DNA of 64,000 nt from JBBRBB01 sp963830175 (GTDB lineage Bacteria; Bacteroidota; Bacteroidia; Chitinophagales; Chitinophagaceae): positions 806,001 to 870,000 of the forward strand of contig CAWHKV010000002.1 of the NCBI GenBank assembly GCA_963830175.1, in the 5' to 3' direction. Positions 55,889 to 64,000 of this stretch are shown here, piece by piece. Each line of letters starts with the position of its first letter. The stretch's first letter is position 1. Under the pieces are notes generated by a model that ran no database searches, had not been told where the DNA came from, and saw nothing but the letters and a program-made list of their open reading frames with translations. Made by a program: the position numbers and the translations under genes.

Positions 55889-56082
55889 TCAATATTGCTT
55901 TAAAATATAAAAAGACACATGACCAGCTCCGGAACGAAATAAGCATGTTGACCTGATCAGGTTATCAATTCATTATTGAAAAACAATAATACATCAAATT
56001 TGTAGAATCCATCAAAATACCACTATTGATTAATGCACATTGGTATTTCAGTAGTAAACATTAAAATCTGATCGGGAAGTAT

Positions 56083-56484
56083 TTAATCAATTTCATTCGT
56101 GTTGTTTATATAAGGTGCATTGGCTGCAATATGCAATGCAAACGCAGCTAAAGCCGTGTCTTTAAGTAAACTTATCAGTGCCATTTGCTGCATTTCCACA
56201 GAACCTGATTGCAGGTAATTAGGCAGGTGAATAGTTATTACAAAAATAAAAAGAAGTGCAGCCAGAAGGTACCCGGCAAGCTTCACCATTTTGTTAGTGA
56301 TAAAAGCAATAGCCGCAAGAATAAAAGCGATGCCCACAACATATATCCAAATGTTGCCGGGAGGTAAAAATGATGGAAGAAAGTTGATGAGGTTTTTTGG
56401 ATACATAAAATGATATACCCCAAAAACAGCCATCACTATAGATAATATTACAATTGATATCCGGGAGATAGTATGTTGGGTCAT
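56083..56484 (-). CDS. DoxX-like four-helix membrane protein
   Basis: A 133-residue inner-membrane protein from ATG 56484, chosen because the preceding 17 in-frame codons are hydrophilic and not typical. Four hydrophobic helices: ISIVILSIVMAVFGVYHFMYP, IWIYVVGIAFILAAIAFITN, LAGYLLAALLFIFVITIHL and LLKDTALAAFALHIAAN. The KNLINFLPSFLPPGNIW loop between helices 1 and 2 and the LKD of helix 4 are usual for DoxX-like proteins. Function is uncertain (redox or quinone-linked in some relatives). It lies about 100 bases after topA, same strand. Confidence 0.72.
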   Translation of the reverse strand: MTQHTISRISIVILSIVMAVFGVYHFMYPKNLINFLPSFLPPGNIWIYVVGIAFILAAIAFITNKMVKLAGYLLAALLFIFVITIHLPNYLQSGSVEMQQMALISLLKDTALAAFALHIAANAPYINNTNEID

Positions 56485-56581
56485 AACAGGGGATTTTAGT
56501 CCTTTCAAGTTACGAAAATTCACTCTTTCAGTCAAATGTTTTTATGCCGCCATACTTGGTATTTGCTACCTCCCTTTTTTA

Positions 56582-58920
56582 TTATTTTTTTCTTCTTGAA
56601 GTTTTTTTAGGGGGATTTGCTTTCGCATGTTCAATAATATCTTTTACCTCTTCTATGGTTAAGTCTGCAGCTTTTTCCTGCTGGTCTTTTGTAAGCTTAT
56701 AATTTTTTAAACCTTGTTTAATGTAAGGGCCATAGGGTCCGCGTAACAATTGAATTTTTTCTTTCTCAAAAATCTTAATGGTTCTTTGTTCTTTAGCTTC
56801 TCTTTTTTCGGCTATATGCGGGGCTATTTCATCTATATTAACACTGTATGGGTCCATGTCTTTATTCAGTGAGTAAAAAGCTTTTGCATGAGACGCATAT
56901 GGCCCAAACCTACCAATATTCACAACCACATCTTCACCTTCAAACTGCCCGATAGTTCGGGGTAGTTTAAAAAGCTCATGTGCTTCATCAAGGGTAATGG
57001 TTTCTATACTTTGAGAGTTCTTTAGTTTGGCAAACCTTGGTTTTTCTTCGTCGTTCACATCCCCAATTTGTATCATTGGCCCATAACGTCCCATCCGTGC
57101 TACTATTTTTTTGCCGGATGCTGTATCTATTCCCAATTCGCGTTCACCTTTAATTCGTTCGGCATTTTCAATGGTATTCTCTACATCTTTTTTAAAGGGT
57201 ATATAAAAATTATCGACCATGGTGTTCCATTGTTTCTTGCCGTTTGCTATTTCATCAAACTCTTCTTCGATCTTGGCAGTAAACTGGTAATCCATTATAT
57301 TATCAAAATACTGGTTCAAAAAATCAGTAACAACTAAGCCAAGGTCTGTAGGAAAAAGTTTTGATTTTTCAGCACCCGTAGTTTCACTTTCAGTTTTGCG
57401 CGAAACATTGTTTTCTTTAAGAATAAACACCCTGAATTCTCTTTTATATCCTTCTTTATCCCGTTTTTCTACATAACCTCTTTTTAAAATGGTTGATATT
57501 GTTGGGGCATATGTTGATGGGCGGCCAATTCCTAACTCTTCCAGTTTCTTTACAAGCGATGCCTCTGTAAAACGAGGGGCTGCACGTGTAAAACGTTCAA
57601 CCGCCTTCATTTCCCTGAATGCAAGTTTCTGCCCTACATTTAAAGGTGGAAGTGCATTGTTATTGCCTTCATCTTCCGCAACATTTTCCTCATCCACATC
57701 TTCCATGTACGCTTTTAAAAACCCGTCGAATTTAATTACTTCGCCTTGTGCAGTAAGGTCTGCCTTGTTAGTTGATATGTCAATTTTGGCGATTGTCTTT
57801 TCAATTTCTGCATCTGCCATCTGGCATGCAATTGTTCTCTTCCATATCAATTCATACAAACGTCTTCCATCATTATCATTGATGGTGTTGTTTTGCATGT
57901 ATGTAGGGCGTATGGCTTCATGGGCCTCCTGCGCACTTTCATTTTTGCTTTTATATTTTCTTATTTGCACATACTTTTTGCCATACTGGTTTTCGACCTG
58001 TGCTTTAATATCATCAATCGCAGTTTCGCTCAGGTTTACACTATCTGTACGCATGTAAGTAATGTTACCGCTTTCGTACAGTTTTTGTGCAACAAGCATT
58101 GTTTTAGCAACACTGTATCCTAATTTTCTGCTAGCCTCCTGTTGTAGGGTTGATGTTGTAAATGGCGCGGCTGGTGACTTTTTCGCAGGCTTAACCTGGA
58201 TATCTTTTACGGTGTAATCTGCGCCCTTGCATCCCTGCAAAAACTTTTCTGCGCCCTCGGCATTATTTTGTTTTGCACCCTCTGCTTTAAAAGTTACAGG
58301 TTTATCGTTAATGTCTTTATGCGTAAAAAATGCTTCAATTTTAAAACTGCTTACAGAATGAAAAGCGTTGATCTCCCTTTCTCTTTCAGCAATTAATCTC
58401 ACAGCCACACTTTGTACACGGCCTGCGCTTAAGGCATTTTTCATGCTCATTTTACGCCATAGAACAGGGCTGAGTTCAAAGCCAACAATACGATCTAAAA
58501 TTCTTCTTGCCTGTTGTGCATTTACCAGGTCCATATCCACAGTGCGTGGATTTTGAACAGCTTTTTGAATGGCAGGTTTTGTTATTTCGTGAAAGACAAT
58601 GCGCTTGGTTTTTTCGGGTTTAACCCCAATACCTCGCATAGGTGCCAGCTAATGGCTTCACCTTCCCGATCCTCATCCGTTGCGAGCCAAACCTCCTGAG
58701 ATTTTTTTGAAAGTTGTTTTAATTCTTTTACCACTTTAAGCTTATCATCCGGAACCTTGTATTTAGGCTTATAATTATTCTTTACGTCAATCCCCATATC
58801 TTCTTTCTCCAAATCGCGAATATGGCCATAGCAACTTCTTACTTCAAAGTTTTCCCCTAAAATTTTCTCAATGGTTTTTGCTTTGGCGGGGGACTCTACA
58901 ATCAATAAATTTTTAGACAT
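56582..58920 (-). pseudogene. topA: DNA topoisomerase I, one frameshift
   Basis: Type IA topoisomerase that relaxes negative supercoils; about 779 residues when repaired. The TOPRIM part (LLIVESPAKAKTIEKILG, LATDEDREGEAISWHLCEVLGLNP) runs from 58920 to about 58610. A one-base loss within the CCCGAAAAAACC tract at about 58609-58617 shifts the frame to PEKTKRIVFHEITKPAI and the rest. The downstream part has AGRVQSVAVRLI, the active-site Tyr in NITYMRTDSVNLS, GIGRPSTYAPTIS, and C-terminal repeat modules (GRYGPMIQIG, GRFGPYASH, GPYGPYIKQG) with a Lys-rich end. Essential in most bacteria, so the break is probably a sequence error. Confidence 0.9.
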
Positions 58921-59203
58921 TCTTCATTTAAGTTTTTACTTCCTGCACAAGGAATATTATATACGAACGCTTACCGAATTTTTTATAAAAGGATGTTTCA
59001 CCGATGTTGATGAAACGTTTAAGCAACCTCTTTCATTATATCCTTTAATCGATCATTAAATCGCGTCAACATACTGTGTTGTACCGCTGCAATATTAATT
59101 TAATCGGATTAAACACAAAAAATGTTAAATACTTTCTCTATTAAATAACCGGTTAAACTGTAAGAAACAAGAGGCATCTTAATAGTAATAAAAATTATAG
59201 TCT

Positions 59204-59614
59204 ATGAAACAAATTTTACTTATCATTTTTTTATTCATGTGCGGTGCACTTTTAGCCACACAGGCTTCAGCGCAGCACCATTATCACAAAAAGATGCATG
59301 TAGTTAAACCGAAAAACCAGGTTTATTATTATTATCCACGAGCCAATGTGTATTACAATACCTACACAGGCAATTATTATTATCCTTACCGTAATGGTTG
59401 GGTTCAGGGCCGGGCATTACCAAGAGGGTATGTTGTTGCAAATTCTCCGAGGTACGCCGTGAACCATTGTGGAAATGATGTTTACAGGTATAATCAATAT
59501 CACAGGCAAAGGTACAGGGTATATAATCCTGCCCCGCCGCCACCACCATTGGTTATCCATCAGCCCGTTTATCCAAGACCCGGGGTAAGTGTGTCAATTA
59601 ATGCAGTGTTTTAG
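59204..59614 (+). CDS. Tyr-rich exported protein
   Basis: A 136-residue protein with a clear signal peptide (cleavage near ASAQH). The mature part is low complexity, rich in Tyr, Asn, His, Arg and Pro (VYYYYPRANVYYNTYTGNYYYPYRNGW; APPPPPLVIHQPVYPRPG), with a single Cys. Similar small Tyr-rich exported proteins are frequent in Bacteroidota but I cannot assign a role. It is monocistronic and ends in an intrinsic terminator. The AT-rich intergenic stretch before it, 58921-59203, contains nothing else I can name. Confidence 0.75.
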   Translation: MKQILLIIFLFMCGALLATQASAQHHYHKKMHVVKPKNQVYYYYPRANVYYNTYTGNYYYPYRNGWVQGRALPRGYVVANSPRYAVNHCGNDVYRYNQYHRQRYRVYNPAPPPPPLVIHQPVYPRPGVSVSINAVF

Positions 59615-59645
59615 TGTTTAGGTTTTATTTTAATTGAGGGTGATT

Positions 59646-59676
59646 AAGCGCTTCTTTTTTAAGGAGCGCTTTTTTT
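59646..59676 (+). terminator. Intrinsic terminator after the Tyr-rich protein
   Basis: AAGCGCTTC pairs with GGAGCGCTT (one G-U pair) and is followed by seven T residues. Confidence 0.82.
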
Positions 59677-59735
59677 ATAATTCATATCTAACTTGATGGT
59701 TATTATTTTTACCATCTTTACTTTTTATTTTTTAC

Positions 59736-60503
59736 ATGCGTGTTTCATTAATCGGATCGGGGAATGTGGCCTTTATTTTGGGCAGGTTGTTGAAGGCTAA
59801 TGGCATCGACATTTTGCAGGTTACAGGTCGTAACAAGGCACTTGTAAAAGAATTGGCTGATGAAGTTAACGCTGCGGTAAATTACCAGGTGGAGGCTATT
59901 AACCCCGATGCTGACCTTTATATAATATGTGTTTCGGATAGTTCTATTCAATCAGTAGTAAAAAGTTTTCCGGTCAAAAACAAAGTGGTCGTTCATACCT
60001 CCGGTTCAGTATCAATGACAGTTTTAAAAGAAGCCTCATTAAAATATGGTGTCTTATACCCGCTGCAAAGCCTTAAAAAAGAAATGGATCATTTTCCTGA
60101 CATTCCATTTTTAATAAATGGATCTTCTATAGAGGTTACAAATAATCTCCTCGATTTCGCAAGGGGCATTGCGAAAAAAGTGGAATTTGCGGACGATGTT
60201 ACCCGGGAAAAATTACATACCGCCGCGGTTATCGTATCAAACTTCACCAATCATTTATATGCGTTAACGCATAATTTCTGTCAACAGGAAAAAGTAGATT
60301 TTAATTCGTTAGTGCCATTAATAAAGGAGGTTGCCAGCCGAACAGCGTTTTATTTGCCTGCCGAAATGCAAACGGGTCCTGCCATTAGAAACGATCAGGT
60401 TATTATTCAGCGACATTTAGAGATGCTTTCTCCATATCCCCAGATAAAAGAAATTTACAGCTTGCTTACAGAAAGCATATTAGTTTCACAAAAAAACCTT
60501 TAA
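59736..60503 (+). CDS. DUF2520 Rossmann-fold protein
   Basis: A 255-residue cytoplasmic protein with an N-terminal NAD(P)-binding domain (VSLIGSGNVAFILGRLLK, residues 3-20; DADLYIICVSDSSIQSVV near 64-81; VVHTSGSVSM near 90-99) and a helical DUF2520 C-terminal domain (HTAAVIVSNFTNHLYAL near 160-176, then TGPAIRND near 217-224). This family is related to ketopantoate/pyrroline-carboxylate-reductase-like enzymes; the reaction is unknown. It converges with rocD, sharing four terminal bases. Confidence 0.85.
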   Translation: MRVSLIGSGNVAFILGRLLKANGIDILQVTGRNKALVKELADEVNAAVNYQVEAINPDADLYIICVSDSSIQSVVKSFPVKNKVVVHTSGSVSMTVLKEASLKYGVLYPLQSLKKEMDHFPDIPFLINGSSIEVTNNLLDFARGIAKKVEFADDVTREKLHTAAVIVSNFTNHLYALTHNFCQQEKVDFNSLVPLIKEVASRTAFYLPAEMQTGPAIRNDQVIIQRHLEMLSPYPQIKEIYSLLTESILVSQKNL

Positions 60504-61738
60504 GCCGCTAAAATTTCTAAAGATGCAGCGATAATTTCAACGCATTCTTCCAGTTGTTTTCGCGTAATATTTAATGGAGGTGAGAACCTGATTTTATCTC
60601 CATGGGTTGGTTTTGCTAAAAGCCCATTTTCTTTTAATTCCTCGCAAAGTTTCCATGCAGCATCCTTGTGGGGATGATTTATTACTATGGCATTTAATAA
60701 ACCTTTACCTCTAATAACCGAGATCAATGGCGATTGTAATTTTTTTAATTCCTCGCGAAGGAAGGTACCCATTTTTTCTGCATTTTCAACCATATTTTCT
60801 TCCTGTAAAACTCTGAGGGATTCTATTGCAACAGCACATCCAAGCGGGTTGCCTCCATAGGTTGAACCATGTTCACCAGGTTTTATATTCATCATAATTT
60901 TATCATCTGCCAATACTGCCGAAACCGGTACTGTGCCCCCGCTTAATGCTTTGCCTAATAACAAAATATCAGGCCGCACATTTTCATGGTCACAACAAAG
61001 CATTTTGCCGGTTCTTCCTAACCCCGTTTGTATTTCATCAGCAATAAATAAAACGTTGTTTTGTTCGCACAGGGATTTTGCTTTTGATAAGTATCCATCA
61101 TCCGGAACTACAACCCCGGCTTCGCCCTGAATAGGTTCAACCAGGAAACCTGCCACATTCTTATTTTCCAATGCTTTTTCAAGAGCAGGAAGGTTGTTGT
61201 AGGGTATTATTACAAAACCGGGCATAAAGGGACCAAACCTCGTGTATGAAGTTGGGTCTGTACTAAAGCTGATTACTGTACTGGTTCTGCCATGAAAATT
61301 ATTTTCACATGCGATGATCACAGCTTTGTTTTCTTCTATTCCCTTGTTTTCGTACCCCCACCGGCGGCAAAGCTTAATGCCTGTTTCAACGGCTTCTACC
61401 CCGGTATTCATTGGTAAAACCTTATCGAAACCAAAAAATTCGGTTATGAACTTTGAATATTCTCCCAATAAATTATTATGAAAAGCACGCGAGGTAAGTG
61501 TAAGTTTTTCAGCCTGTTTAATTAAAGACGCTATAATTCTTGGGTGGCAGTGACCCTGGTTAACGGCTGAATAGCCGCTCAAAAAATCATAATACTTTTT
61601 GCCATCCACATCCCATAAAAACACACCCTTTCCTTTTTCTAAAACAACCGGAAGTGGATGATAATTATGAGCACCATGGTTACTTTCAAGGTCAAAATAA
61701 TACTGGCTTTTGCCGGATAAAGTTTCGGAGGTTATCAT
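60500..61738 (-). CDS. rocD: Ornithine-oxo-acid aminotransferase
   Basis: PLP aminotransferase moving the delta-amino group of ornithine to 2-oxoglutarate, giving glutamate-5-semialdehyde; 412 residues. Markers: NYHPLPVVLEKGKGVFLWDVDGKKYYDFLSGYSAVNQGHCHPRI near 25-68, PMNTGVEAVETGIKLCRRWGY near 107-127, CENNFHGRT near 143-151, LFIADEIQTGLGRTGKML near 226-243, and the PLP lysine in LLGKALSGGTVPVSAV near 260. Product feeds proline synthesis through proC (16745) after spontaneous cyclisation. A perfect inverted repeat lies 57 bases upstream of its start. Confidence 0.94.
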   Translation of the reverse strand: MITSETLSGKSQYYFDLESNHGAHNYHPLPVVLEKGKGVFLWDVDGKKYYDFLSGYSAVNQGHCHPRIIASLIKQAEKLTLTSRAFHNNLLGEYSKFITEFFGFDKVLPMNTGVEAVETGIKLCRRWGYENKGIEENKAVIIACENNFHGRTSTVISFSTDPTSYTRFGPFMPGFVIIPYNNLPALEKALENKNVAGFLVEPIQGEAGVVVPDDGYLSKAKSLCEQNNVLFIADEIQTGLGRTGKMLCCDHENVRPDILLLGKALSGGTVPVSAVLADDKIMMNIKPGEHGSTYGGNPLGCAVAIESLRVLQEENMVENAEKMGTFLREELKKLQSPLISVIRGKGLLNAIVINHPHKDAAWKLCEELKENGLLAKPTHGDKIRFSPPLNITRKQLEECVEIIAASLEILAA

Positions 61739-61794
61739 AAAATTTAAGAATAATTATTAAAAAAAACAGAAGAATTGATGAATGCAGGCTCGTT

Positions 61795-61818
61795 ACCAAA
61801 TGTTTAGTAACATTTGGT
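61795..61818. promoter_or_regulatory. Operator-like inverted repeat upstream of rocD
   Basis: ACCAAATGTT and AACATTTGGT form perfect 10-base arms around a TAGT spacer. It lies between the predicted rocD promoter and the rocD start. It is not a terminator of a known upstream gene, so an operator (or a leader hairpin) is the better reading; the protein is unknown. Confidence 0.5.
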
Positions 61819-61890
61819 TTTCTCTTATTTATAGGGAGTGAAAGAGAAAATCAAGGTTTATATCGAGAAAGTGGATATACATTTATATGA

Positions 61891-61898
61891 CAAATATA
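61891..61898 (-). promoter_or_regulatory. Candidate -7 promoter box for rocD
   Basis: TATATTTG on the minus strand matches TAnnTTTG, giving a leader of about 145 bases that contains the inverted repeat at 61795-61818. No clear -33 box. Confidence 0.4.
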
Positions 61899-61948
61899 CT
61901 GTTTATTAAGATTTTATTAATTTATATGGGGAAAATAACTTAAACTTC

Positions 61949-61981
61949 TTTGTTTAATTAAACAGTATTTACCTACTTTTG
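61949..61981 (+). promoter_or_regulatory. Bacteroidota-type promoter of rpmB operon
   Basis: A TTTG -33 box (61949-61952) and a TACTTTTG -7 box (61974-61981) are separated by 21 bases, the best full promoter in the window. The start codon of rpmB follows 21 bases later. Confidence 0.75.
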
Positions 61982-62002
61982 CAATCCGAAAAAATAATTA
62001 AA

Positions 62003-62239
62003 ATGGCTAGAGTTTGTCAGGTTACGGGTAAGAAGCCTATGAAAGGTCACAAGGTTTCTCACTCAAATATTAAAACCAACAGGAGATTTTTACCAAATTT
62101 ACAAACCAAGCGTTTCTTTTTTGCTGAAGAAGATCGTTGGATATCATTAAAGGTGTCTGCCGATGCGATTCGCACAATTAACAAAAGGGGTTTGGCATTG
62201 GTAGTTAAAGACCTGCGTGCAGAAGGCATGCATATATAA
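62003..62239 (+). CDS. rpmB: 50S ribosomal protein L28
   Basis: Large-subunit ribosomal protein, 78 residues from ATG 62003; the frame is open back to a TTG inside the promoter, which cannot be the start. The N-terminus ARVCQVTGKKPMKGHKVSHSNIKTNRRFLPNLQTKRFF is typical of L28, and the C-terminus IRTINKRGLALVVKDLRAEG completes it. The zinc-ligand cysteine pair of some L28 forms is not present (a single Cys). First gene of rpmB-rpmG-DUF4295. Confidence 0.97.
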   Translation: MARVCQVTGKKPMKGHKVSHSNIKTNRRFLPNLQTKRFFFAEEDRWISLKVSADAIRTINKRGLALVVKDLRAEGMHI

Positions 62240-62267
62240 TTTGTTTAAAAGCATTTAATTTATAAAA

Positions 62268-62450
62268 ATGGCAAAGAAGGGAAACAGGGTACAGGTAATT
62301 TTAGAATGTACCGAACATAAAACCAGTGGTAAACCGGGCACAAGCCGCTACATCACTGAAAAAAACAAAAAAAATACCCCAGAAAGAATGGAAATGAAGA
62401 AATTCAATCCAATTCTTAAAAAGGTTACTGTTCATAAAGAGATAAAGTAA
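62268..62450 (+). CDS. rpmG: 50S ribosomal protein L33
   Basis: 60-residue large-subunit ribosomal protein (MAKKGNRVQVILECTEHK, then SRYITEKNKKNTPERMEMKKFNP). This is the form without the CxxC zinc knuckles (only one Cys is present). It is 28 bases after rpmB and 25 before the DUF4295 gene. Confidence 0.97.
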   Translation: MAKKGNRVQVILECTEHKTSGKPGTSRYITEKNKKNTPERMEMKKFNPILKKVTVHKEIK

Positions 62451-62475
62451 TTTCTAATAGTTAAACTGATTTATT

Positions 62476-62652
62476 ATGGCTAAGGCAGCAAAAACAGCGA
62501 TTAAAACAAAAGACCAAAAGGCCGCGTCTGAGGCAAAAAACTGGAGCAAGGTTATTAAGGCTGTACGCAGTCCTAAAACCGGCGCTTATACTTTTAAAGA
62601 ATCTATTGTGCACAAAGACAAGGTAAAAGAATATTTAGCCCAGGGTAATTAA
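62476..62652 (+). CDS. DUF4295 small basic protein
   Basis: A 58-residue Lys-rich protein starting at ATG 62476 and ending at the TAA of 62650-62652. The C-terminal part WSKVIKAVRSPKTGAYTFKE, then IVHKDKVKEYL, is the DUF4295 signature. The gene directly follows rpmG in many Bacteroidota, so it is probably ribosome-associated (inference from context and charge). The N-terminal region, rich in Ala and Lys, is likely disordered. A terminator follows. Confidence 0.9.
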   Translation: MAKAAKTAIKTKDQKAASEAKNWSKVIKAVRSPKTGAYTFKESIVHKDKVKEYLAQGN

Positions 62653-62672
62653 GATCGCTTTCAAAATAATTT

Positions 62673-62709
62673 AAGCTGTTTCATGTATATGGAACAGCTT
62701 TTTATTTTA
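62673..62709 (+). terminator. Intrinsic terminator of the rpmB operon
   Basis: AAGCTGTTTC pairs with GGAACAGCTT (one G-U pair) around an 8-base loop, followed by TTTATTTT. Confidence 0.85.
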
Positions 62710-62724
62710 CAGCGTTATGCATGT

Positions 62725-63477
62725 TCAATTCATTAAAACGTATTTGCCTTCCCGGTTAATCGAGATAAGGGGCAATAACTTTTCTTTCTCAAAATAATCA
62801 AAGACATCTTTTAGACTAACGGCGAATTTTTGCAAATCCTGGTCTTCTTTTGTTGCCTGTGAAAAATATTCCATGCTGCGCTTGTTATTAAACCTAACCG
62901 GAAAAATATGTACGGGAATAAAATCCTGACCGCTATTTTTTGCACTTGCAGCAAGCAGATATAATTCTTCAATTTGCTGATCCTGAATAGGAATGCAACC
63001 TACAGTTATACAACTTCCGTGAATGTAAATATCGCCTCCCGGTCTTTTACTATCACTCAAAATTTTATCAGACGCATTCGGATAATTAATACCTAAAGCC
63101 AGGTGGTAATTGCTTACCGGCTTAAATTCATTTATATAATAAAAACCTTCAGGCACCTGGTAATCACCTTCAATTCTTTTTGGGCCCATGGCGCCTGCTA
63201 ATGCACATACACGGTATGTTTTAAATAATTTAAATGGTTCACGATCATTGTTTCTTGCCCATACTTCTAACTGGCTGTCGTATTTAAAACTGCGTATGTA
63301 AATCTTTTTGCCGGCCAGGTTAAACCGGCTGCATGCAAATTGCTTTCTTAAAGTATCTTCTTTGTATTGAATGGCTTTTGCCACCCTGGGAAAATTTCTT
63401 TGATAATCAGAAAAAGAAGGCTGTGCAAAACAGACTGCATTGAAAATAATACCAATAAGTAAGAACAAAATTCTCAT
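62725..63477 (-). CDS. YafK-like L,D-transpeptidase family protein
   Basis: A 250-residue exported YkuD-fold protein (signal peptide to about residue 18, ending CFAQP). The catalytic signature is IYIHGSCITVGCIPIQDQQIEELY near 150-173, in which His and the second Cys match the HGxx...S/TxGC(I/V) pattern. IRSFKYDSQLEVWARNN and YRVCALAGAMGPKRIEGDYQVPEGFYYINEF precede it. In the YafK/DpaA group such proteins can act as amidases removing Braun-type lipoproteins or as transpeptidases; which applies is unknown. It is the second YkuD protein in the window besides the YcbB-like one. Confidence 0.88.
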   Translation of the reverse strand: MRILFLLIGIIFNAVCFAQPSFSDYQRNFPRVAKAIQYKEDTLRKQFACSRFNLAGKKIYIRSFKYDSQLEVWARNNDREPFKLFKTYRVCALAGAMGPKRIEGDYQVPEGFYYINEFKPVSNYHLALGINYPNASDKILSDSKRPGGDIYIHGSCITVGCIPIQDQQIEELYLLAASAKNSGQDFIPVHIFPVRFNNKRSMEYFSQATKEDQDLQKFAVSLKDVFDYFEKEKLLPLISINREGKYVLMN

Positions 63478-63551
63478 AGTAAAAATAATAAAAAGGAATA
63501 ACGCAGTTTACAACAAAAGCACTAATAAACAAACGTGAAAAAATTTAATGT

Positions 63552-64000
63552 TTATAAATTGCCCCTTAATGCCTGTTCCCTTTCAATCGCTTCAAAAAGC
63601 GCTTTAAAATTACCTTTTCCAAAACTTTGCGCACCCTTACGCTGAATGATCTCAAAAAACAAGGTAGGGCGGTCTTCTACAGGTTTTGTAAAAATTTGCA
63701 ACAGGTATCCTTCATCATCCCTGTCTACCAAAATGCCCAGTTTTTTTAGAGGTTCCATGTCTTCATCAATTTTACCAACACGTGCCTCTAAATCGTCGTA
63801 ATAAGATGAGGGAACCATTAAAAATTCAACGCCACGTTGTTTAAGTTGCTGTACTGTGCCAACAATATCTTTTGTAGCCATAGCAATATGCTGGCAACCT
63901 TCACCATCATAAAACTCCAGGTATTCCTCTACCTGCGATTTCTTTTTACCTTCAGCCGGCTCATTTATAGGAAACTTTACATAACCATTACCATTGCTCA
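63552..64000 (-). CDS. hppD: 4-Hydroxyphenylpyruvate dioxygenase, C-terminal part, cut by window edge
   Basis: Fe(II) dioxygenase converting 4-hydroxyphenylpyruvate to homogentisate in tyrosine breakdown. The frame is open to the window edge, so the N-terminal half is outside; about 149 residues are visible. Seen: FPINEPAEGKKKSQVEEYLEFYDGEGCQHIAMATKDIVG, where QHIA carries the second Fe-ligand His; FLMVPSSYYDDL; LLQIFTKPVEDRPTLFFEIIQR with the Glu Fe ligand; and the C-terminal GKGNFKALFEAIEREQALRG. The internal ATG at 63881 is not the start. Neighbouring homogentisate genes, if any, are beyond the window. Confidence 0.95.
   Translation of the reverse strand, partial: SNGNGYVKFPINEPAEGKKKSQVEEYLEFYDGEGCQHIAMATKDIVGTVQQLKQRGVEFLMVPSSYYDDLEARVGKIDEDMEPLKKLGILVDRDDEGYLLQIFTKPVEDRPTLFFEIIQRKGAQSFGKGNFKALFEAIEREQALRGNL

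Noticed and set aside
57489..58058. 189-codon plus-strand frame inside topA
   Set aside because: Shadow of a well-conserved topoisomerase segment containing the active-site Tyr.

Overview
The window looks like chromosomal DNA of a Bacteroidota bacterium, most likely Chitinophagaceae or a close relative. The evidence: AT-rich DNA, several TAnnTTTG-type -7 promoter boxes, a C-terminal type IX secretion (T9SS) sorting domain, the rpmB-rpmG-DUF4295 trio, a DUF2027-Smr protein, RemB/Wzi-like outer-membrane barrels, and a TonB-plug protein with an MG2-like front half. No tRNA, CRISPR array, phage or insertion sequence was seen.

Layout. 1-3358: three MscS-type channels (the first cut by the window edge, the second frameshifted) around a voltage-gated K+ channel. 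3359-8796: NhaD-type antiporter, YcbB-like L,D-transpeptidase, MG2/plug protein. 8948-16648: mutL, RNase P RNA, DUF2027-Smr protein, LutA-like Fe-S protein, purL, hldD. 16745-21367: proC, a small membrane protein, then an SDR-uxuA-transporter hexuronate operon. 21863-29646 (minus): a heme/siroheme operon hemA-C-D-E-F-B-L plus precorrin-2 dehydrogenase, divergent from hemH-hemJ (29786-31404). Together these encode every step from glutamyl-tRNA to protoheme. 31488-35734 (minus): cobA-cysJ-cysI, siroheme and sulfite reduction, preceded by a cysteine-rich leader ORF at 35835-35948. 36212-47451: ilvA, ppc, a NIPSNAP/beta-propeller pair, transglutaminase-like protein, FKBP, DHH phosphoesterase, ndk, aminotransferase. 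47698-55888: a 1655-residue secreted esterase-like protein with fourteen 66-residue MopE-type repeats, then two tandem outer-membrane barrel paralogs. 56083-64000: DoxX-like protein, topA, a Tyr-rich secreted protein, DUF2520 protein, rocD, rpmB-rpmG-DUF4295, a YafK-like L,D-transpeptidase and the C-terminal part of 4-hydroxyphenylpyruvate dioxygenase.

The genes fit together mainly as tetrapyrrole supply: HemD makes uroporphyrinogen III, which HemE/F/J/H turn into heme, while CobA and the precorrin-2 dehydrogenase divert it to siroheme, the cofactor of CysI next door. The most striking signal is the leader ORF ahead of cobA-cysJI, which carries runs of four and three Cys codons, as expected for cysteine-responsive attenuation.

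Caution: eight single-base-type frameshifts interrupt six otherwise well-conserved genes (an MscS gene, the SDR, hemC, hemA, cysI, topA). Because hemA, hemC and topA are normally essential, residual sequencing or assembly indels are the likeliest cause. Only one gene-free stretch exceeds 300 bases (35735-36211), and it holds the leader ORF and two divergent promoter candidates. The slightly shorter gaps 10805-11082 and 58921-59203 show nothing I can name.
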